64,000 bases of DNA from Kribbella rubisoli (GCF_004217145.1 NZ_SHKR01000013.1:990344-1054343), one strand, 5' to 3'. Shown: positions 40,684 to 50,623, numbered from the stretch's first letter. Made by a program: numbers and translations. The notes: generated from the letters alone by a model not told the origin.

Positions 40684-43600
40684 GTGCCCCGCCCCGCACT
40701 CCGAACCCGCCTTCGCACCCGCCTTCGTATCGGGATCGCCGCCGCCGCTGTCACCGCCGTCCTCGCGGCCCTGCCGGCGCCGACCCAGGCAACGCCGCAA
40801 GCCGTTGCCGCGACCCCCGGAGATTATTGCCTCGAGCAATGTCGCGACATCCTGCCGCCGGGTCAGAACGGCAATGCGACCTTCACGGATCTCCTTGCTT
40901 TCAAGGCCTTAGGCGTCAGACCGGCGCACTTCAGCGACACGGTGAAGCCCTACCAGGATCTGGTCTGGAACTCGCAAGGCATCACCGACGAGGGCCTCGC
41001 GCCGTACTACGACGACTCGTCGTTCGGGGTGAAACCGGACGACGTCGCGAGCACGACCCATCCACGCAGCGACGTGACCATCGTGCGGGACAAGTCGCGC
41101 GGCATCCCGCACATCACCGGCACCACGCGGCTCGGCACCATGTTCGGCGCCGGGTACGCCGGAGCTCAGGACCGGCTGTTCGTGATGGACGTGTTCCGCC
41201 ACCTTGGTCGCGGCCAACTGACGCCGTTCGCGGGCGGAGCGGCGGCGAACCGCGAGTTCGAGCAGGAGTTCTGGCGCACCGCGCCGTACACCGAAGCCGA
41301 TCTCCAGCGGCAGTTCGACGATGCCGATGATCTCTACGGCGCCGACGGCGTGAAGATGCAGCAGGACATCCAGGCCTGGGTCGACGGCGTCAACCACTAC
41401 ATCGACACGATCGGCATCGCGTACCCGGGTGAGTACGTCGCCCTCGGTCTGCAGTGGCCGACTCCGCATTGGAAGGTGACGGACGTCGTCGCCACCGCGG
41501 CGGTCGTCGCGGGCATCTTCGGTACCGGTGGTGGCGCGGAAGTCACGTCAGCGCTCGCATTGCTTGAAGCACAAGCGAAGTACGGCGTTGCCCAGGGCAC
41601 CAAGGTGTGGGAGTCGTTCCGCTCGCAGAACGACCCCGAAGCCAGTACGACGGTGCACAACGGCACGTCGTTCCCCTACGGCACAACCGGTCCGAACCCA
41701 GCTGGCCGCGCGATGCCGGACCGTGGCTCGGTCACCGCAGAGCCCGAGGTCATCGACCAGACCGCGAACAAGACCGCGGCCGCCAAGCCCGCGCCGAAGG
41801 GCTCGGACTCCTTGAAGGGGATCTTCGACGACGGATTCTTCCCCGAAGGCTTCGGCAAGAAGGGGATGTCGAACGCGCTGGTGGTCTCCGGCGCAAACAC
41901 GCAGAGCGGCAATCCGATCGCCGTCTACGGTCCGCAGACCGGGTACTTCGCGCCGCAGCTGCTGATGCGCCAAGAGCTACAAGGCCCGGGGGTCAGCTCG
42001 CGCGGCATCGCGTTCGCCGGCCTCAACTTCTACACGCTGATCGGCCGCGGCCCCGACTACTCGTGGAGCGCGACATCCGCGGGGCAGGACATCACCGACA
42101 CGTTCGCCGTACCGCTGTGTGAGCCTGGTGGTGGGACGCCGACCAAGGACTCGCAGTACTACGAATTCCGCGGGCAATGTGTCCCGATCGAGCGGCTGGA
42201 GCGGCACAACGCGTGGTACGCGAGCCTCGGCTCGTCCGAACCCGCGGGGTCGTACACGTTGGTTGCCCTGCGCACCAAGTACGGCATCGTCTCGCATCGC
42301 GGCACCGTCGGCGGCAAGCCGGTGCTGTTCACCAAGAACAGGTCGACGTACGGCAACGAGGCCGGGTCGGCGCTCGGGTTCATGCAGTTCAACGACCCGG
42401 ACCGGATCCACTCTGCCGCCGACTTCCAGAAGGCCGCCGCGAACATCGGATACACGTTCAACTGGTTCTACACCGACAAGGATTCGATCGCGTACTTCAA
42501 CTCCGGCGACAACCCGGTCCGCGCGGCCGGCGCCGACCCGAACCTGCCGACCTGGAGCTCGTACGAGTGGCAGGGCTGGAACCCGGACACGAATCGCGCG
42601 ACGTACACGCCGGCGGCGCAGCATCCGCAGGTGGTGAACCAGGACTACCTGACCAGCTGGAACAACAAGCAGGCGCCTGGGTACTCCGCGTCGGACGGGC
42701 AGTGGGGTTACAACGCGGTTTACCGCAGCCAGCCGCTCGACGACCGGATCAAGGCCATCATCAGCAACGGGCAGAAGTTCACCCGCGGCAAGCTGGTTGA
42801 GGCGATGGAGGACGCGGCCACGGTCGACCTGCGCGGCGACCAGGTGCTGCCCTATCTGCTCAGAGTCCTGAAGTCCGCACCGATCACCGACCCGGCGGTC
42901 GCCGACGCCGTTGCCAAGCTGACCGCCTGGCAACAGGCCGGCGCCCACCGCAAGACTCCGAACGCGTCGTCGAGGACCTATGACAACGCCGACGCCATCC
43001 GCATCATCGATGCCTGGTGGCCGCGGCTCGTGCCCGCCGAGTTCAAGGACCTCGGACCAGATCTGTACGGCGCACTTGTCGCGAACCTCAAGATCGACGA
43101 GCGGCCCAGTGCGCAGGGTTCGTCGTTCCAGAGCGGCTGGTGGGGCTTCGTCCAGCGGGACATGCGCAAGGTTCTCGGCGACCCGGTGAAGGCAGCTCAG
43201 CCGGTGACGTACTGCGGCGGCGGATCGCTGGCCGGTTGTCGGTCCGTGCTGACGGAAACATTGCTGGCGGCAACCAAGGTGCCGGCCGCGACGACGTACC
43301 CGGCGACGGCGGACTGTGCCGCGGGCGACCAGTTCTGCGCCGACCAGATCGCGCATCAGCCGATGGGCGGCATCACGCAGGACCGGATCGCGTGGGTCAA
43401 CCGGCCGACGTACCAGCAGGTGGTCGAGTTCCCGGCCCGGCGCGGTGACGACCTCACCAACCTGGCGGTCGGGAAGACGGCGACGGCGAGCAGTTACGAG
43501 ACCGGGTGGTACAACTCGCCGCCGGCGCAGGCCGTCGACGGGAAGCCCGACACCCGGTGGGCGAGCGACTGGTCGGATCCGCAGTGGCTGAAGGTTGACC

Positions 43601-43848
43601 TCGGCAACGAGCAGACCGTACGCCGGGTGGTGCTCGACTGGGAGGCGGCGTACGGGAAGTCGTACAAGGTCGAGGTCTCCCGGGATGGGGCGACGTGGCA
43701 ACAGGTGTACGCGACGACGACCGGCGATGGTGGCGAGGACGTGGTGCGTTTCGCGCCGACCCAGGCGAGATATGTCCGGGTCACCGGGACGCAGCGCGCG
43801 ACCTCTTACGGGTATTCGCTGTATGAGTTCCAGGTGTTCAGATGGTGA
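40684..43848 (+). CDS. Secreted penicillin-acylase-family Ntn hydrolase with C-terminal discoidin domain
   Basis: 1054 aa. Signal peptide at about 1-37 (basic RTRLRTRLR, then Ala/Val core). Alpha subunit region about 130-340, an Ala/Pro/Lys spacer about 345-395, then the beta-subunit start SNALVVSG with Ser396 as the likely N-terminal nucleophile. The preceding residue is Met rather than the usual Gly. Residues about 925-1054 form an F5/8 type C (discoidin/CBM32-like) domain, which would bind glycans. The class cleaves amides (beta-lactams, acyl-homoserine lactones, acyl peptides); substrate unknown. GTG start with GAGGAGGGA upstream. GTGAG-N5-CTCAC at 40644-40658 lies in its promoter region. 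Confidence 0.88.
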   Translation: MPRPALRTRLRTRLRIGIAAAAVTAVLAALPAPTQATPQAVAATPGDYCLEQCRDILPPGQNGNATFTDLLAFKALGVRPAHFSDTVKPYQDLVWNSQGITDEGLAPYYDDSSFGVKPDDVASTTHPRSDVTIVRDKSRGIPHITGTTRLGTMFGAGYAGAQDRLFVMDVFRHLGRGQLTPFAGGAAANREFEQEFWRTAPYTEADLQRQFDDADDLYGADGVKMQQDIQAWVDGVNHYIDTIGIAYPGEYVALGLQWPTPHWKVTDVVATAAVVAGIFGTGGGAEVTSALALLEAQAKYGVAQGTKVWESFRSQNDPEASTTVHNGTSFPYGTTGPNPAGRAMPDRGSVTAEPEVIDQTANKTAAAKPAPKGSDSLKGIFDDGFFPEGFGKKGMSNALVVSGANTQSGNPIAVYGPQTGYFAPQLLMRQELQGPGVSSRGIAFAGLNFYTLIGRGPDYSWSATSAGQDITDTFAVPLCEPGGGTPTKDSQYYEFRGQCVPIERLERHNAWYASLGSSEPAGSYTLVALRTKYGIVSHRGTVGGKPVLFTKNRSTYGNEAGSALGFMQFNDPDRIHSAADFQKAAANIGYTFNWFYTDKDSIAYFNSGDNPVRAAGADPNLPTWSSYEWQGWNPDTNRATYTPAAQHPQVVNQDYLTSWNNKQAPGYSASDGQWGYNAVYRSQPLDDRIKAIISNGQKFTRGKLVEAMEDAATVDLRGDQVLPYLLRVLKSAPITDPAVADAVAKLTAWQQAGAHRKTPNASSRTYDNADAIRIIDAWWPRLVPAEFKDLGPDLYGALVANLKIDERPSAQGSSFQSGWWGFVQRDMRKVLGDPVKAAQPVTYCGGGSLAGCRSVLTETLLAATKVPAATTYPATADCAAGDQFCADQIAHQPMGGITQDRIAWVNRPTYQQVVEFPARRGDDLTNLAVGKTATASSYETGWYNSPPAQAVDGKPDTRWASDWSDPQWLKVDLGNEQTVRRVVLDWEAAYGKSYKVEVSRDGATWQQVYATTTGDGGEDVVRFAPTQARYVRVTGTQRATSYGYSLYEFQVFRW

Positions 43849-43875
43849 TGCCCCCGGGCCTGTCAGGATGAGGGC

Positions 43876-44466
43876 ATGAACCAGAACTTTCCTCCGAACC
43901 AGCCGTTCCCGCCGCAGCAGGGCTTCCAGCAGGGCCCGCCGCCGGGGTACCAGGGGCCGCCTCCGGGCTACCAGCAGGGGCCGCCGCCGCAGGGGTACGG
44001 GCAGCAGCCCGGGTACGGCCAGGCGCCGGGCAACTACCAGCCGGCTCAGAACCCTGCGCCGCATGTCGCGCCGCAGGGTTCGCCGTACCCGGTGCTGGTC
44101 TCGACGATGAACGACCTGCCCGGGTACACCGCGGACAAGGTGTTCGGCGAGGTGTTCGGGCTGACCGTGCGGAGCCGCGACTTCGGGTCGAACTTCACCG
44201 CGAGCTTCCGGTCGCTGGGCGGCGGCGAGGTGCCGGAGTACACCCAGATGCTGGCCGAGTCGCGGCACGTCGCGGTGATGCGGATGTGCCAGATGGCGCA
44301 GCAGATGGGCGCGAACGCGATCCTCGCGATGCGGTTCGACTGCAACGAGATCGCTCAGACGATGAGCGAGGTCGCGGCGTACGGCACGGCCGTCGTCGTA
44401 CACAAGGTCGAGCCGCCGCGGCCGCAGGACACCAGCCCAGATGAGGATGATGCGAATGACAGCTGA
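43876..44466 (+). CDS. UPF0145 (YbjQ-type) protein with Pro/Gln/Gly-rich N-terminus
   Basis: 196 aa. The first 70 residues are repeats of Pro, Gln, Gly and Tyr (PPPGYQGPPPGYQQGPPPQG). The rest is the YbjQ/UPF0145 domain (VLVSTMNDLPGYTADKVFGE, then MAQQMGANAILAMRFDC), which forms a pentamer-like ring in known structures and has no agreed function. Acidic tail (SPDEDDANDS). Overlaps the beta-glucosidase by 11 nt. Confidence 0.82.
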   Translation: MNQNFPPNQPFPPQQGFQQGPPPGYQGPPPGYQQGPPPQGYGQQPGYGQAPGNYQPAQNPAPHVAPQGSPYPVLVSTMNDLPGYTADKVFGEVFGLTVRSRDFGSNFTASFRSLGGGEVPEYTQMLAESRHVAVMRMCQMAQQMGANAILAMRFDCNEIAQTMSEVAAYGTAVVVHKVEPPRPQDTSPDEDDANDS

Positions 44467-45820
44467 TCTGATCTTTCCGCCCGGATTCCGCTGGGGGGTC
44501 TCGACGTCGGCGTACCAGATCGAGGGTGCCGTGGCCGAGGGCGGCCGCGGTCCCTCCACCTGGGACACGTTCTGCGCCGAGCCCGGCCGGATCCTGAACG
44601 GCGACACCGGCGAGGTCGCCTGCGACCACTACCACCGGTACGCCGAGGATGTCGCGCTGATGCGGGAGCTCGGGGTGGACACCTACCGGTTCTCGTTCTC
44701 CTGGCCTCGCATCCAGCCGTCGGGTCGTGGGCCTGCTGTGGCGGCCGGAATGGATTTCTACGACCGGCTGATCGACACCCTGCTCGGCGCCGGGATCCAG
44801 CCGGCGCCGACGCTGTTCCACTGGGACACCCCGCAGGCGCTCGAGGACGCCGGCGGTTGGCTCTCACGGGACATCACCGACCGCTTCGCGGAGTACGCGT
44901 CTCTGGTCGGTGCCCGGTTCGCGGATCGGGTGCCGATGTGGATGACCATCAACGAGCCGATGGTGCTGACGCTGATGGGGTACTCGCTCGGCGCGCATGC
45001 GCCCGGTAAGGAGCTGGTGTTCGACGCTCTCCCGGTCGCGCATCATCAGCTGCTCGCGCACGGGCGCGCGGTGCAGGCGCTTCGAGCCGCCGGTGCTACT
45101 CAGATCGGCATCGCCAGCAACCACGCGCCGACCTGGCCCGCGAGCGACAGTCCTGAGGACAAGGAAGCGGCCGCGCTGTACGACAACCTGATCAACTGGC
45201 TGTTCGCCGACCCGATCCTGCTCGGCGAGTACCCGAACGGCATGGGCGACGCGATGCCTGGTCCGGTTGCCGACGATCTCGCCATCATCTCGACGCCGCT
45301 CGATTTCTTCGGCATCAACCACTACGCGCCGGTCTCGGTCGGCGTCGCCACCGGCCACGCCGACACCGCGGCGACCGATGGCGTGCTGTTGCCGCCGGGC
45401 CTGCCGTTCGAGCCGCGGACACTGACCGGTTACCCGACCACGGACTTCGGCTGGCCGGTCGTGCCGGACGCGTTCGGCGAGATCCTGCGGATCTTCAAGG
45501 AGCGGTACGGCGACCGGCTGCCGCCGATCTACATCACCGAGAACGGCTGCGCGATCAACGACGAGCCCGTCGACGGGGTTGTGTCCGACCAGCGGCGCAT
45601 CGACTATCTCGACGGATACCTACGGTCGTTGAGGGCCGCGATGGACGACGGGATCGACGTCCGCGGGTACTTCCAGTGGTCGCTGATGGACAACTTCGAG
45701 TGGGCGGCCGGGTACTCGCAGCGGTTCGGCCTGGTGCACGTGGACTTCAAGACGCAGGAGCGTACGCCGAAAGCGTCGTATCACTGGTTGCGTGATCTGA
45801 TCGCTCAGAGCCGGGCATGA
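44456..45820 (+). CDS. GH1 beta-glucosidase
   Basis: 454 aa, cytoplasmic. GH1 N-terminal signature GFRWGVSTSAYQIEGA, acid/base Glu167 in TINEP, nucleophile Glu362 in ITENG, and the glucose-binding SLMDNFEWAAGYSQRFGL. Cleaves beta-glucosides such as cellobiose. Several ATGs are in frame; 44456 is favoured by family N-terminus and a GAGG 9 nt upstream. It overlaps the next MFS gene by 4 nt, suggesting uptake and cleavage of the same sugar. Confidence 0.93.
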   Translation: MTADLIFPPGFRWGVSTSAYQIEGAVAEGGRGPSTWDTFCAEPGRILNGDTGEVACDHYHRYAEDVALMRELGVDTYRFSFSWPRIQPSGRGPAVAAGMDFYDRLIDTLLGAGIQPAPTLFHWDTPQALEDAGGWLSRDITDRFAEYASLVGARFADRVPMWMTINEPMVLTLMGYSLGAHAPGKELVFDALPVAHHQLLAHGRAVQALRAAGATQIGIASNHAPTWPASDSPEDKEAAALYDNLINWLFADPILLGEYPNGMGDAMPGPVADDLAIISTPLDFFGINHYAPVSVGVATGHADTAATDGVLLPPGLPFEPRTLTGYPTTDFGWPVVPDAFGEILRIFKERYGDRLPPIYITENGCAINDEPVDGVVSDQRRIDYLDGYLRSLRAAMDDGIDVRGYFQWSLMDNFEWAAGYSQRFGLVHVDFKTQERTPKASYHWLRDLIAQSRA

Positions 45821-47061
45821 TTCCCGAGCCGGGGGTGGTGCCGTCCGCGCTGGCGGAGCCGACCGTGCGGGTGCGGCCGGGGTGGACGGCGGCCGTCGTA
45901 CTGGCGAACGTCGGGGTATTCGCGGCCTGGCTGGGTCCGATCCAGGTGCTGCTCGCGAAGCAGTCCGAGTCGGTTGCTCCGGGCAACAAGGAGTTCGTGT
46001 TCGGGCTGGTGACCGGAGTCGGCGCCGCGGTGTCGGTGTTCGCGAACCCGGCGTTCGGCGCGATCTCCGACCGGACCACGTCACGCTTCGGCCGGCGGGT
46101 GCCGTGGGTGGTGGCCGGTGCTGTCGGCGGAGCGGTAGGGCTGGGCATTCTGGCCGGTGCGCATCTGATCGTGTTGATGCTGCTCGGTTGGTGCCTGATG
46201 CAACTGTTCGGCAACGCACTCCTCGCCGCGGCAACAGCCGTTGTACCGGATCGCGTCCCGGTCGCCCAACGCGGCGGGGTCGGCGGCTGGGTGGCAATCT
46301 CGCAGGTCTTGGGCGCATTGGTCGGTACTGCGCTTGCTGCAGCCTTCGACAGCTACGCGCTCGGGTACGCCGCCTGCGCGGTGTTCCTGCTGTTGTCGGT
46401 GGTGCCGTATTTGTTGCGCAGTCACGACGTGCAACTGGTGGAGCGTCCGACGTTCGTACTGCGCGATTTCCTTCGTGGGTTCTGGATCAGCCCGCGACGG
46501 TACCCGGACTTCGGCTGGGCCTGGCTGACGCGGTTCCTGTTCAACGTGGGCAATGCGCTCGGCACGCTGTACCTCTTCTACTACCTGCAGGACGAGGTCG
46601 GCGTCGACGACCCGGACACCGGCGTACTGATCCTGACTGCGATCTACAGCGTGTGCGTCCTCACGACCGCGATCACCTGCGGCCGCTGGTCGGACCGCTC
46701 CGAACGCCGGAAGGTCTTCGTCACCGCCTCCGGCTGGGTGATGGCCGTCGCCGGCGTCGTGCTCGCAGTCTGGCCGACCTGGCCGGGCGCAATCGTCGGC
46801 GCGATCATCCTCGGCATGGGTTTCGGCGTCTACCTGGCCGTCGACTTCGCCTTGCTCACGCAGGTCCTCCCGAGCGCCCAGGACCGCGCGAAAGACCTCG
46901 GCGTCATCAACATCGCAAACTCCCTGCCCCAGGTCCTCGCCCCCGCAATCGCAGCCCCCATCGTCAAACACCTCGGCGGCTACCCGGTCCTCTACCTCTT
47001 GGCCTCAGCCGTCACGGTCCTCGCCGGCGTACTCGTCACACGGATCCGATCGGTCAACTGA
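45817..47061 (+). CDS. MFS transporter, sugar-type
   Basis: 414 aa, twelve predicted membrane segments. Motif A-like loop ISDRTTSRFGRRVPWV between helices 2 and 3, and TCGRWSDRSERRKV in the second half. Start overlaps the beta-glucosidase stop (ATGA). It resembles actinobacterial MFS proteins of the glycoside-pentoside-cation type. Likely imports the glucoside cleaved by the GH1 enzyme (inference). It overlaps the convergent YcaQ-like gene by 70 bp. Confidence 0.85.
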   Translation: MIPEPGVVPSALAEPTVRVRPGWTAAVVLANVGVFAAWLGPIQVLLAKQSESVAPGNKEFVFGLVTGVGAAVSVFANPAFGAISDRTTSRFGRRVPWVVAGAVGGAVGLGILAGAHLIVLMLLGWCLMQLFGNALLAAATAVVPDRVPVAQRGGVGGWVAISQVLGALVGTALAAAFDSYALGYAACAVFLLLSVVPYLLRSHDVQLVERPTFVLRDFLRGFWISPRRYPDFGWAWLTRFLFNVGNALGTLYLFYYLQDEVGVDDPDTGVLILTAIYSVCVLTTAITCGRWSDRSERRKVFVTASGWVMAVAGVVLAVWPTWPGAIVGAIILGMGFGVYLAVDFALLTQVLPSAQDRAKDLGVINIANSLPQVLAPAIAAPIVKHLGGYPVLYLLASAVTVLAGVLVTRIRSVN

Positions 47062-48326
47062 CCAGCGAGCTTTCCGTCGGCGGGGACGTGGATGTGGTCG
47101 AGGCCCAGCCAGTCGGCCATCAGATGCAGCTCGGCGGCCAGCGGTTCGACGAAGTCGGGGGTGTCGGGCTCGGCGGTCAGGGTGGGGACGACGAGGGTGG
47201 AGGTCTGGCGGTCGGCCTTGAGGTCGACGCGAGCCACTAGTTGGTCACCTAGGAGGAACGGGAGTACGTAGTACCCGTGGATTCGTTGTGGGGCTGGGGT
47301 GTAGATGCTGATGCGGTAGAAGAAGTCGAACAGGTGGTGAGTGCGGTCGCGGTTCCAGATCAGGGGGTCGAAGGGGGAGAGGAGTGCATGGGCGTCGATG
47401 GGGCGGTCCTTGGCCTCATGCCAGCGGTAGCTCTGTTGCTTGACGCCCTCGACGCGGACGGGGATCAGCTCGCCGGCGTCGGTCAGGTCGCCGATGGCCT
47501 GCCGAGCGGTTGCTGCGGGCAACGGAAAGTGTGCCTGGCCGCTGCCTCCGCAGAGCTCCTTGAGAGTCGCGACCCCCAGCCCGCGGGCCGCGATGCGGAC
47601 CAGCTCGCGGCGGGCCTCGTCGGCGGTGAGCTCGGGGGCGGCGAGTAGGTCGGCGGGTAGGACGCGTTCGGTCAGGTCGTAGATCCGCTCGAAGTGGCGG
47701 CGGCCCGCGATCGTCAGCTGGCCCGTGCAGAACAAGTACTCGGTCGCGATCTTCGCGTCCTGCCAGTTCCACATCCGGCCGGTGCCCGGATCCGGATCCG
47801 GGTCGGTGCGCTTCCGCCGTACGCCGTCCGGGCTCGCCTCGCCCGCAGTCAACGGGCCCTTCTCGGTGATCATCTGCAGCACCTGGTCGACGTACCCGGG
47901 CCGCTCCGCGGTCAGCCGCCGCATCCCCGCCACGACCGACCACGGTGCGCTCACGTCCGGGCTCAGTTCCTCGTCCCACACCTGCCGCTCAGCCGCCCGC
48001 ATCCGCCACCGCATCAACGGGTACGCCGTGAGCGGGATGAGCGCCGCCTTGTGCCCCCAGAAATACTCGAACAACTCCCGGTCCGCACCCCAGGCCAGCT
48101 TGTCGAGCGTCGCCCGCGGATAGTTGCCGACCCGCGAGAACACCGGCAGGTAATGCGAGCGAGTCAGCACATTCACCGAATCCAGCTGCAGTACGCCGAC
48201 CCGCCCGATCGCCTTCCGCACCGCCCGCACATCGCCGCGCTTGGGCCGCCCGTCCCCGAACCCCTGCGCACCCAGGGCAACCCGCCGAGCAACCCCCACC
48301 GAGATTTCATCACCCACGGCCGCCAT
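46992..48326 (-). CDS. YcaQ-like winged-helix DNA glycosylase family protein
   Basis: 444 aa. Winged-helix (HTH_42) fold with the typical N-terminal VGVLQLDSVNVLTRSHYLPVFSR, EYFWGHKAALIP, RTHHLFDFFYRIEIY-like segment (here FFYRISIYTPAPQR) and GYYVLPFLLGDQLVARVDLK. In E. coli and Streptomyces, relatives unhook DNA interstrand crosslinks or protect antibiotic producers. No other crosslink-resistance or antibiotic genes are adjacent. Divergent from the next gene by 30 bp. Confidence 0.88.
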   Translation of the reverse strand: MAAVGDEISVGVARRVALGAQGFGDGRPKRGDVRAVRKAIGRVGVLQLDSVNVLTRSHYLPVFSRVGNYPRATLDKLAWGADRELFEYFWGHKAALIPLTAYPLMRWRMRAAERQVWDEELSPDVSAPWSVVAGMRRLTAERPGYVDQVLQMITEKGPLTAGEASPDGVRRKRTDPDPDPGTGRMWNWQDAKIATEYLFCTGQLTIAGRRHFERIYDLTERVLPADLLAAPELTADEARRELVRIAARGLGVATLKELCGGSGQAHFPLPAATARQAIGDLTDAGELIPVRVEGVKQQSYRWHEAKDRPIDAHALLSPFDPLIWNRDRTHHLFDFFYRISIYTPAPQRIHGYYVLPFLLGDQLVARVDLKADRQTSTLVVPTLTAEPDTPDFVEPLAAELHLMADWLGLDHIHVPADGKLAGQLTDRIRVTSTPARTVTAEAKR

Positions 48327-48356
48327 AACTTGAACCTATAGCGCAACACTGGGCTC

Positions 48357-48800
48357 ATGCAGTCCATCACCATCGGAAAGCCCCACGAGTACCTCCGCCT
48401 GACCGCAGTCCGATGGCCGTCGGACAGCGCGCCGGATTACGTGCCGAGAGAGAAGCGCCGCTACCTGCAAGCCGAGCTCCGGAACCACGACGTCACTGCG
48501 AACACCAGGCTCGACCTCTGGCACGACTACGCCGGCCTGCCGCAGTACTTCGAGCAGGTCGTAGCTCATTGGCCCGAGTGGGAGAACTCCTCCATGACCT
48601 GGGGGCTGTCCAGTGCGCTCAGGCTTGAGCTCATCCACGGCCCGCGGCCGGCAGGGGGCCCGGATCACTTCAGTCTGCGGATCAAGCTCCAGGGTGGACA
48701 TGGGCACCGGCGCAACTTCTGGGTGCTCGAGACCTCGATGGTCCTCTCGCCTGAAGAACTCGAAACCATTGCACGCGACATCCGTGAGCTGACGGACTAG
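48357..48800 (+). CDS. Hypothetical protein (DUF6228-like)
   Basis: 147 aa, acidic-to-neutral, no signal or membrane segment. Contains LRNHDVTANTRLDLWHDYAG, WGLSSALRLELIHGPR and HFSLRIKLQGGHGHRRNFWV. The pattern recalls the DUF6228 group of actinobacterial small proteins; I am not certain of that assignment. No known function. Real coding is supported by its placement between genes and the high GC third positions. Confidence 0.7.
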   Translation: MQSITIGKPHEYLRLTAVRWPSDSAPDYVPREKRRYLQAELRNHDVTANTRLDLWHDYAGLPQYFEQVVAHWPEWENSSMTWGLSSALRLELIHGPRPAGGPDHFSLRIKLQGGHGHRRNFWVLETSMVLSPEELETIARDIRELTD

Positions 48801-48874
48801 GTCGTCTGCAGCTTTGCCGACGAGCAACGCCGTACGTCGACCTGGGTAGGCCGGTTGGGCGGTGTCGGCGCGGG

Positions 48875-50455
48875 CTACGGGCTGGGCTCGGAGCTGGCTG
48901 CGGTGGGGAACTCCGCCCATGGATCGAACTGCCGGCCGCACGAGGACGTGACGCGACCCGGGGTCGCCCGATCGGTCCGGGGCGTCGGGTCCTCACCCCA
49001 GATGGCGCGGTACGTCGCCTCCCGGACCGACGCAGTCGGCGTCGGCTCGGGAGGTGTCGGTGCGTTGCGCTCAGACCGCTCCGGTCTGCTGTCGGTCAAA
49101 CCGGAGAGCGAGGGCGCTGGTATGTCGGATGGTGTGTGCGGTGAACCAGATCGTGCGGCGTTGCGCGGTGGGTCGGCCCAGGCGGGGCGGCTCACGTCGA
49201 CGACGCCGTCAGTGATGGTGATGGTCCAGTGGCCGTTGTGAAGGTCGCTGTGGTGTCGGCGACAGAGTAGGGCGAGGTTCTCGATTTTGGTCTCGCCGCC
49301 GTCGATCCAAGACTTCACATGGTGGGCGTCGCACATGATCGGCGGGGCACCGCAGACCACACAGCCCTTGTCGCGGGTGTTCAAGGCGCGGCGCATCGCC
49401 CGGGTGACCAGCCGCTCCGACCGGCCGACGTCGAGCGGCTCCGAGTTCGAGCCCAGCACGAGCGGGAGGATCCTTGCGTCACAGGCCAGCTGGCGGATGG
49501 TTGCCGCGGACAGTCCATCGCCGTGGACGAGTTGACCGGTGGCGTTGCCGGTTGCGGTCTTGAGGTCATCGAAGTCGATGGTGATGGTGACGTTTGCCTT
49601 CGCCCCGAATCCGGGCAGCCATCCATCCTTACCAGCGTCAGCGGCCGCGGTGCCATCGTCCGGCGTCGATGGCGGGTTGCTCGCCGGGCGGGGTTGGTAG
49701 CCGGCGTCGGTGGCCGCTGCGGCGATGGTCAAGGCGATGGTGAGAGCGTCGGCCTGGCGCTTGTCGCGGGGTCGGGGGTCGAGTTCGCCGTCGATCGTCT
49801 TGTGGGGGCGGGCGCCGGCGTGGATCAGGCTTCGGAGGAGTTCGGCGTTCTCGTTGGCGAGGTAGCCGCGAAACTTCACTCCGTTCTCCGCAGGGGCCAG
49901 TGTCAAGGACTCTCGGGCGTAGGCTCTGCGTTCATCCGGCTCGGGGCCGTCGGAGTCCAGTAGGTCACAGATCTGCTTGGCGGTCGCGCGGAGCTCGTCT
50001 GGCGGAAGGTGCGCGGCCAGGCTCACCAACTGCTTCTCCGCCACATCGAGGTCTTCGACCGGCACCCTCGAGCGCACCCGCTCCAGCGCGGACACGATCG
50101 CCGCGGCCTGCGCCGGACGCAACAACCACCCGCGGTCAGCAGGTCCCGCGTCGGCAACGCCCGGAGCTGGGATGCCCGCAACCAGAGCGGTGGATACATC
50201 ACCGTACTTCGGCAGGGCCCGGGCGAGCTTGACGTCACGGTAGGCGTCACGACGGTTCTGGCGGTGCCGGAGGGTCAGCAGCTCGACGGCGTCCCGGGCG
50301 CCGAGTTCCTCGGCATAGCCAGTCTCGTCGATGCGTGCGACCAGTTGCAGCCGATAGGTCTCCTTCCGGGCGATATCGGCATCCACGGCGTCGAGAGCGG
50401 CCAGCAGTTCGCCGTCACTCATCGACCACGCCGGCCGCTCGTCCAGAAGTTCCAT
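48875..50455 (-). CDS. DUF222 domain HNH endonuclease-like protein
   Basis: 526 aa. DUF222 helical domain (residues about 15-330), then an HNH nuclease motif (CVVCGAPPIMCDAHHVKSWI, ENLALLCRRHHSDLH) with two CxxC-like zinc cysteines, then a Ser/Pro-rich tail. ATG 50455 lies 9 nt after a -10 TATATC (50465-50470) with a -35 TTGAGA (50487-50492), so the leader is only 2-3 nt. These proteins (related to the mycobacterial 13E12 repeats) are numerous in actinobacteria and behave like mobile or selfish genes; function is not proven. Confidence 0.88.
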   Translation of the reverse strand: MELLDERPAWSMSDGELLAALDAVDADIARKETYRLQLVARIDETGYAEELGARDAVELLTLRHRQNRRDAYRDVKLARALPKYGDVSTALVAGIPAPGVADAGPADRGWLLRPAQAAAIVSALERVRSRVPVEDLDVAEKQLVSLAAHLPPDELRATAKQICDLLDSDGPEPDERRAYARESLTLAPAENGVKFRGYLANENAELLRSLIHAGARPHKTIDGELDPRPRDKRQADALTIALTIAAAATDAGYQPRPASNPPSTPDDGTAAADAGKDGWLPGFGAKANVTITIDFDDLKTATGNATGQLVHGDGLSAATIRQLACDARILPLVLGSNSEPLDVGRSERLVTRAMRRALNTRDKGCVVCGAPPIMCDAHHVKSWIDGGETKIENLALLCRRHHSDLHNGHWTITITDGVVDVSRPAWADPPRNAARSGSPHTPSDIPAPSLSGLTDSRPERSERNAPTPPEPTPTASVREATYRAIWGEDPTPRTDRATPGRVTSSCGRQFDPWAEFPTAASSEPSP

Positions 50456-50623
50456 GCCACTGACGATATACGCCCCCACCGACAGTTCTCAAACCCAGAA
50501 GTCTTTATTTTCAAGGAGATTTGTTATCCACAGCCGCACTCACTTGCGGATGTTGCCCGAGGCAACGGTAGCCCGCCGAGGTGGAGCGCTCCATCGCAGA
50601 CGCCAACTCGGGTGCCCCGGAAC

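Noticed and set aside
48875..50455. DUF222-HNH gene as part of a phage or restriction system
   Set aside because: No integrase, methylase or phage structural gene nearby; such genes are abundant and stand alone in actinobacteria.
50524..50532. Perfect DnaA box (TTATCCACA)
   Set aside because: A single copy with no AT-rich unwinding region, no box cluster and no replication genes nearby; expected by chance at this scale.
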